Assembly: GCA_949317995.1 (NCBI GenBank)
Contig: OX439038.1
Span: 59,974,813 to 60,038,812 of the forward strand
Origin: Acholoe squamosa
Taxonomy: Eukaryota > Annelida > Polychaeta > Phyllodocida > Polynoidae
DNA length: 64,000 nucleotides
Direction of reading: 5' to 3'
The position numbers were made by a program, and so were the translations under genes. Numbering within the stretch: position 1 is the first letter of the stretch; every line of letters starts with the position of its first letter. A model generated the notes under the pieces. That model saw only the letters and a list, made by a program, of their open reading frames with translations. It was not told where the DNA came from and did no database searches. Positions 63,802 to 64,000 of the stretch are shown one piece after another.

Positions 63802-64000
63802 ACTGCCCACAGCCTAGGCTGCCCCCAGTCCACCACCAGGAGACAACACATCAGAGACAGTATTCAGAACTTTTCGGACAATTTGCCGGCCCTGAAAAGG
63901 GCCTTTGGGATGGCGGGTTTTTACACCCTAGGTTTCAGTCAGTCGGGATCCTACCACAGATCCTCGGGTTCAACATCAATGGGAGAGTCCGGGGCCGAGT
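63802..64000 (+). other. 3' end of the gypsy element, cut by the window edge
   Basis: Post-env sequence with a purine-rich GAAAAGGG and GGGATGGCGGG near 63,893-63,917 that may be the polypurine tract. No identity to the 5' region was found in the last 90 bases, so the 3' LTR either starts past the edge or its partner is truncated. Confidence 0.4.

Overview
This window is eukaryotic (metazoan) nuclear DNA, AT-rich and almost entirely repeats. The evidence is degenerate tyrosine-recombinase (DIRS-type) retroelements, a Ty3/gypsy element with an envelope gene, tRNA-headed SINEs, many small inverted-repeat elements, microsatellites and one intronless rhodopsin-like receptor. A marine invertebrate fits best, but no phylum can be fixed from the sequence. 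There are no bacterial operons, no CRISPR and no rRNA.

Layout. 0-11 kb: AT-rich sequence, an inverted-repeat element, a tRNA-Arg-like locus, then a minus-strand relic of a protein family marked by EEADT and HAITG motifs. That relic is split by a DIRS-type relic which is itself cut by a small inverted-repeat element. 12.5-26.5 kb: a dense nest of non-autonomous elements. It includes three clusters of a family with CATAGTCCAC ends, a 570-bp family starting AGGTGAGGCTCC, a SINE with a tRNA-Cys-like head, a CCCTGC-rich element, and two TIR elements whose bodies are 20-bp tandem arrays. 26.5-38 kb: mostly uncharacterised sequence with near-perfect palindromes (30.6 kb), a small TIR element (31.6 kb), a minimal hammerhead ribozyme on the minus strand (34.95 kb), and an inverted second copy of the CCCTGC element. 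38.0-39.0 kb: the only host-type gene, a seven-transmembrane receptor broken by one frameshift. 42.6-48.9 kb: a minus-strand DIRS element with degenerate genes but readable termini (inverted terminal repeats plus an internal complementary region). 49.5-51.5 kb: a repeat carrying RFX-type X-boxes and a full-length SINE with a 12-bp target-site duplication. 52.7-64 kb: a plus-strand Ty3/gypsy element with gag, protease, RT/RNase H/integrase and an env-like gene, running past the right edge.

How it works together. The gypsy element is the only near-intact unit: gag and a gypsy-type Pol provide particles and integration, and the env-like ORF has the layout of a class I fusion glycoprotein, so this is an endogenous-retrovirus-like (Metaviridae-type) copy. 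One frame change separates the protease/RT start from the rest of Pol. The non-autonomous elements have no coding capacity, and most long ORFs in 18-25 kb and 36-37 kb are by-products of tandem repeats. The observations I consider most worth checking are the hammerhead ribozyme, the DIRS terminal architecture, the TIR elements filled with 20-bp arrays, the nested insertion with its empty site in the same window, and the X-box palindromes carried by repeats.
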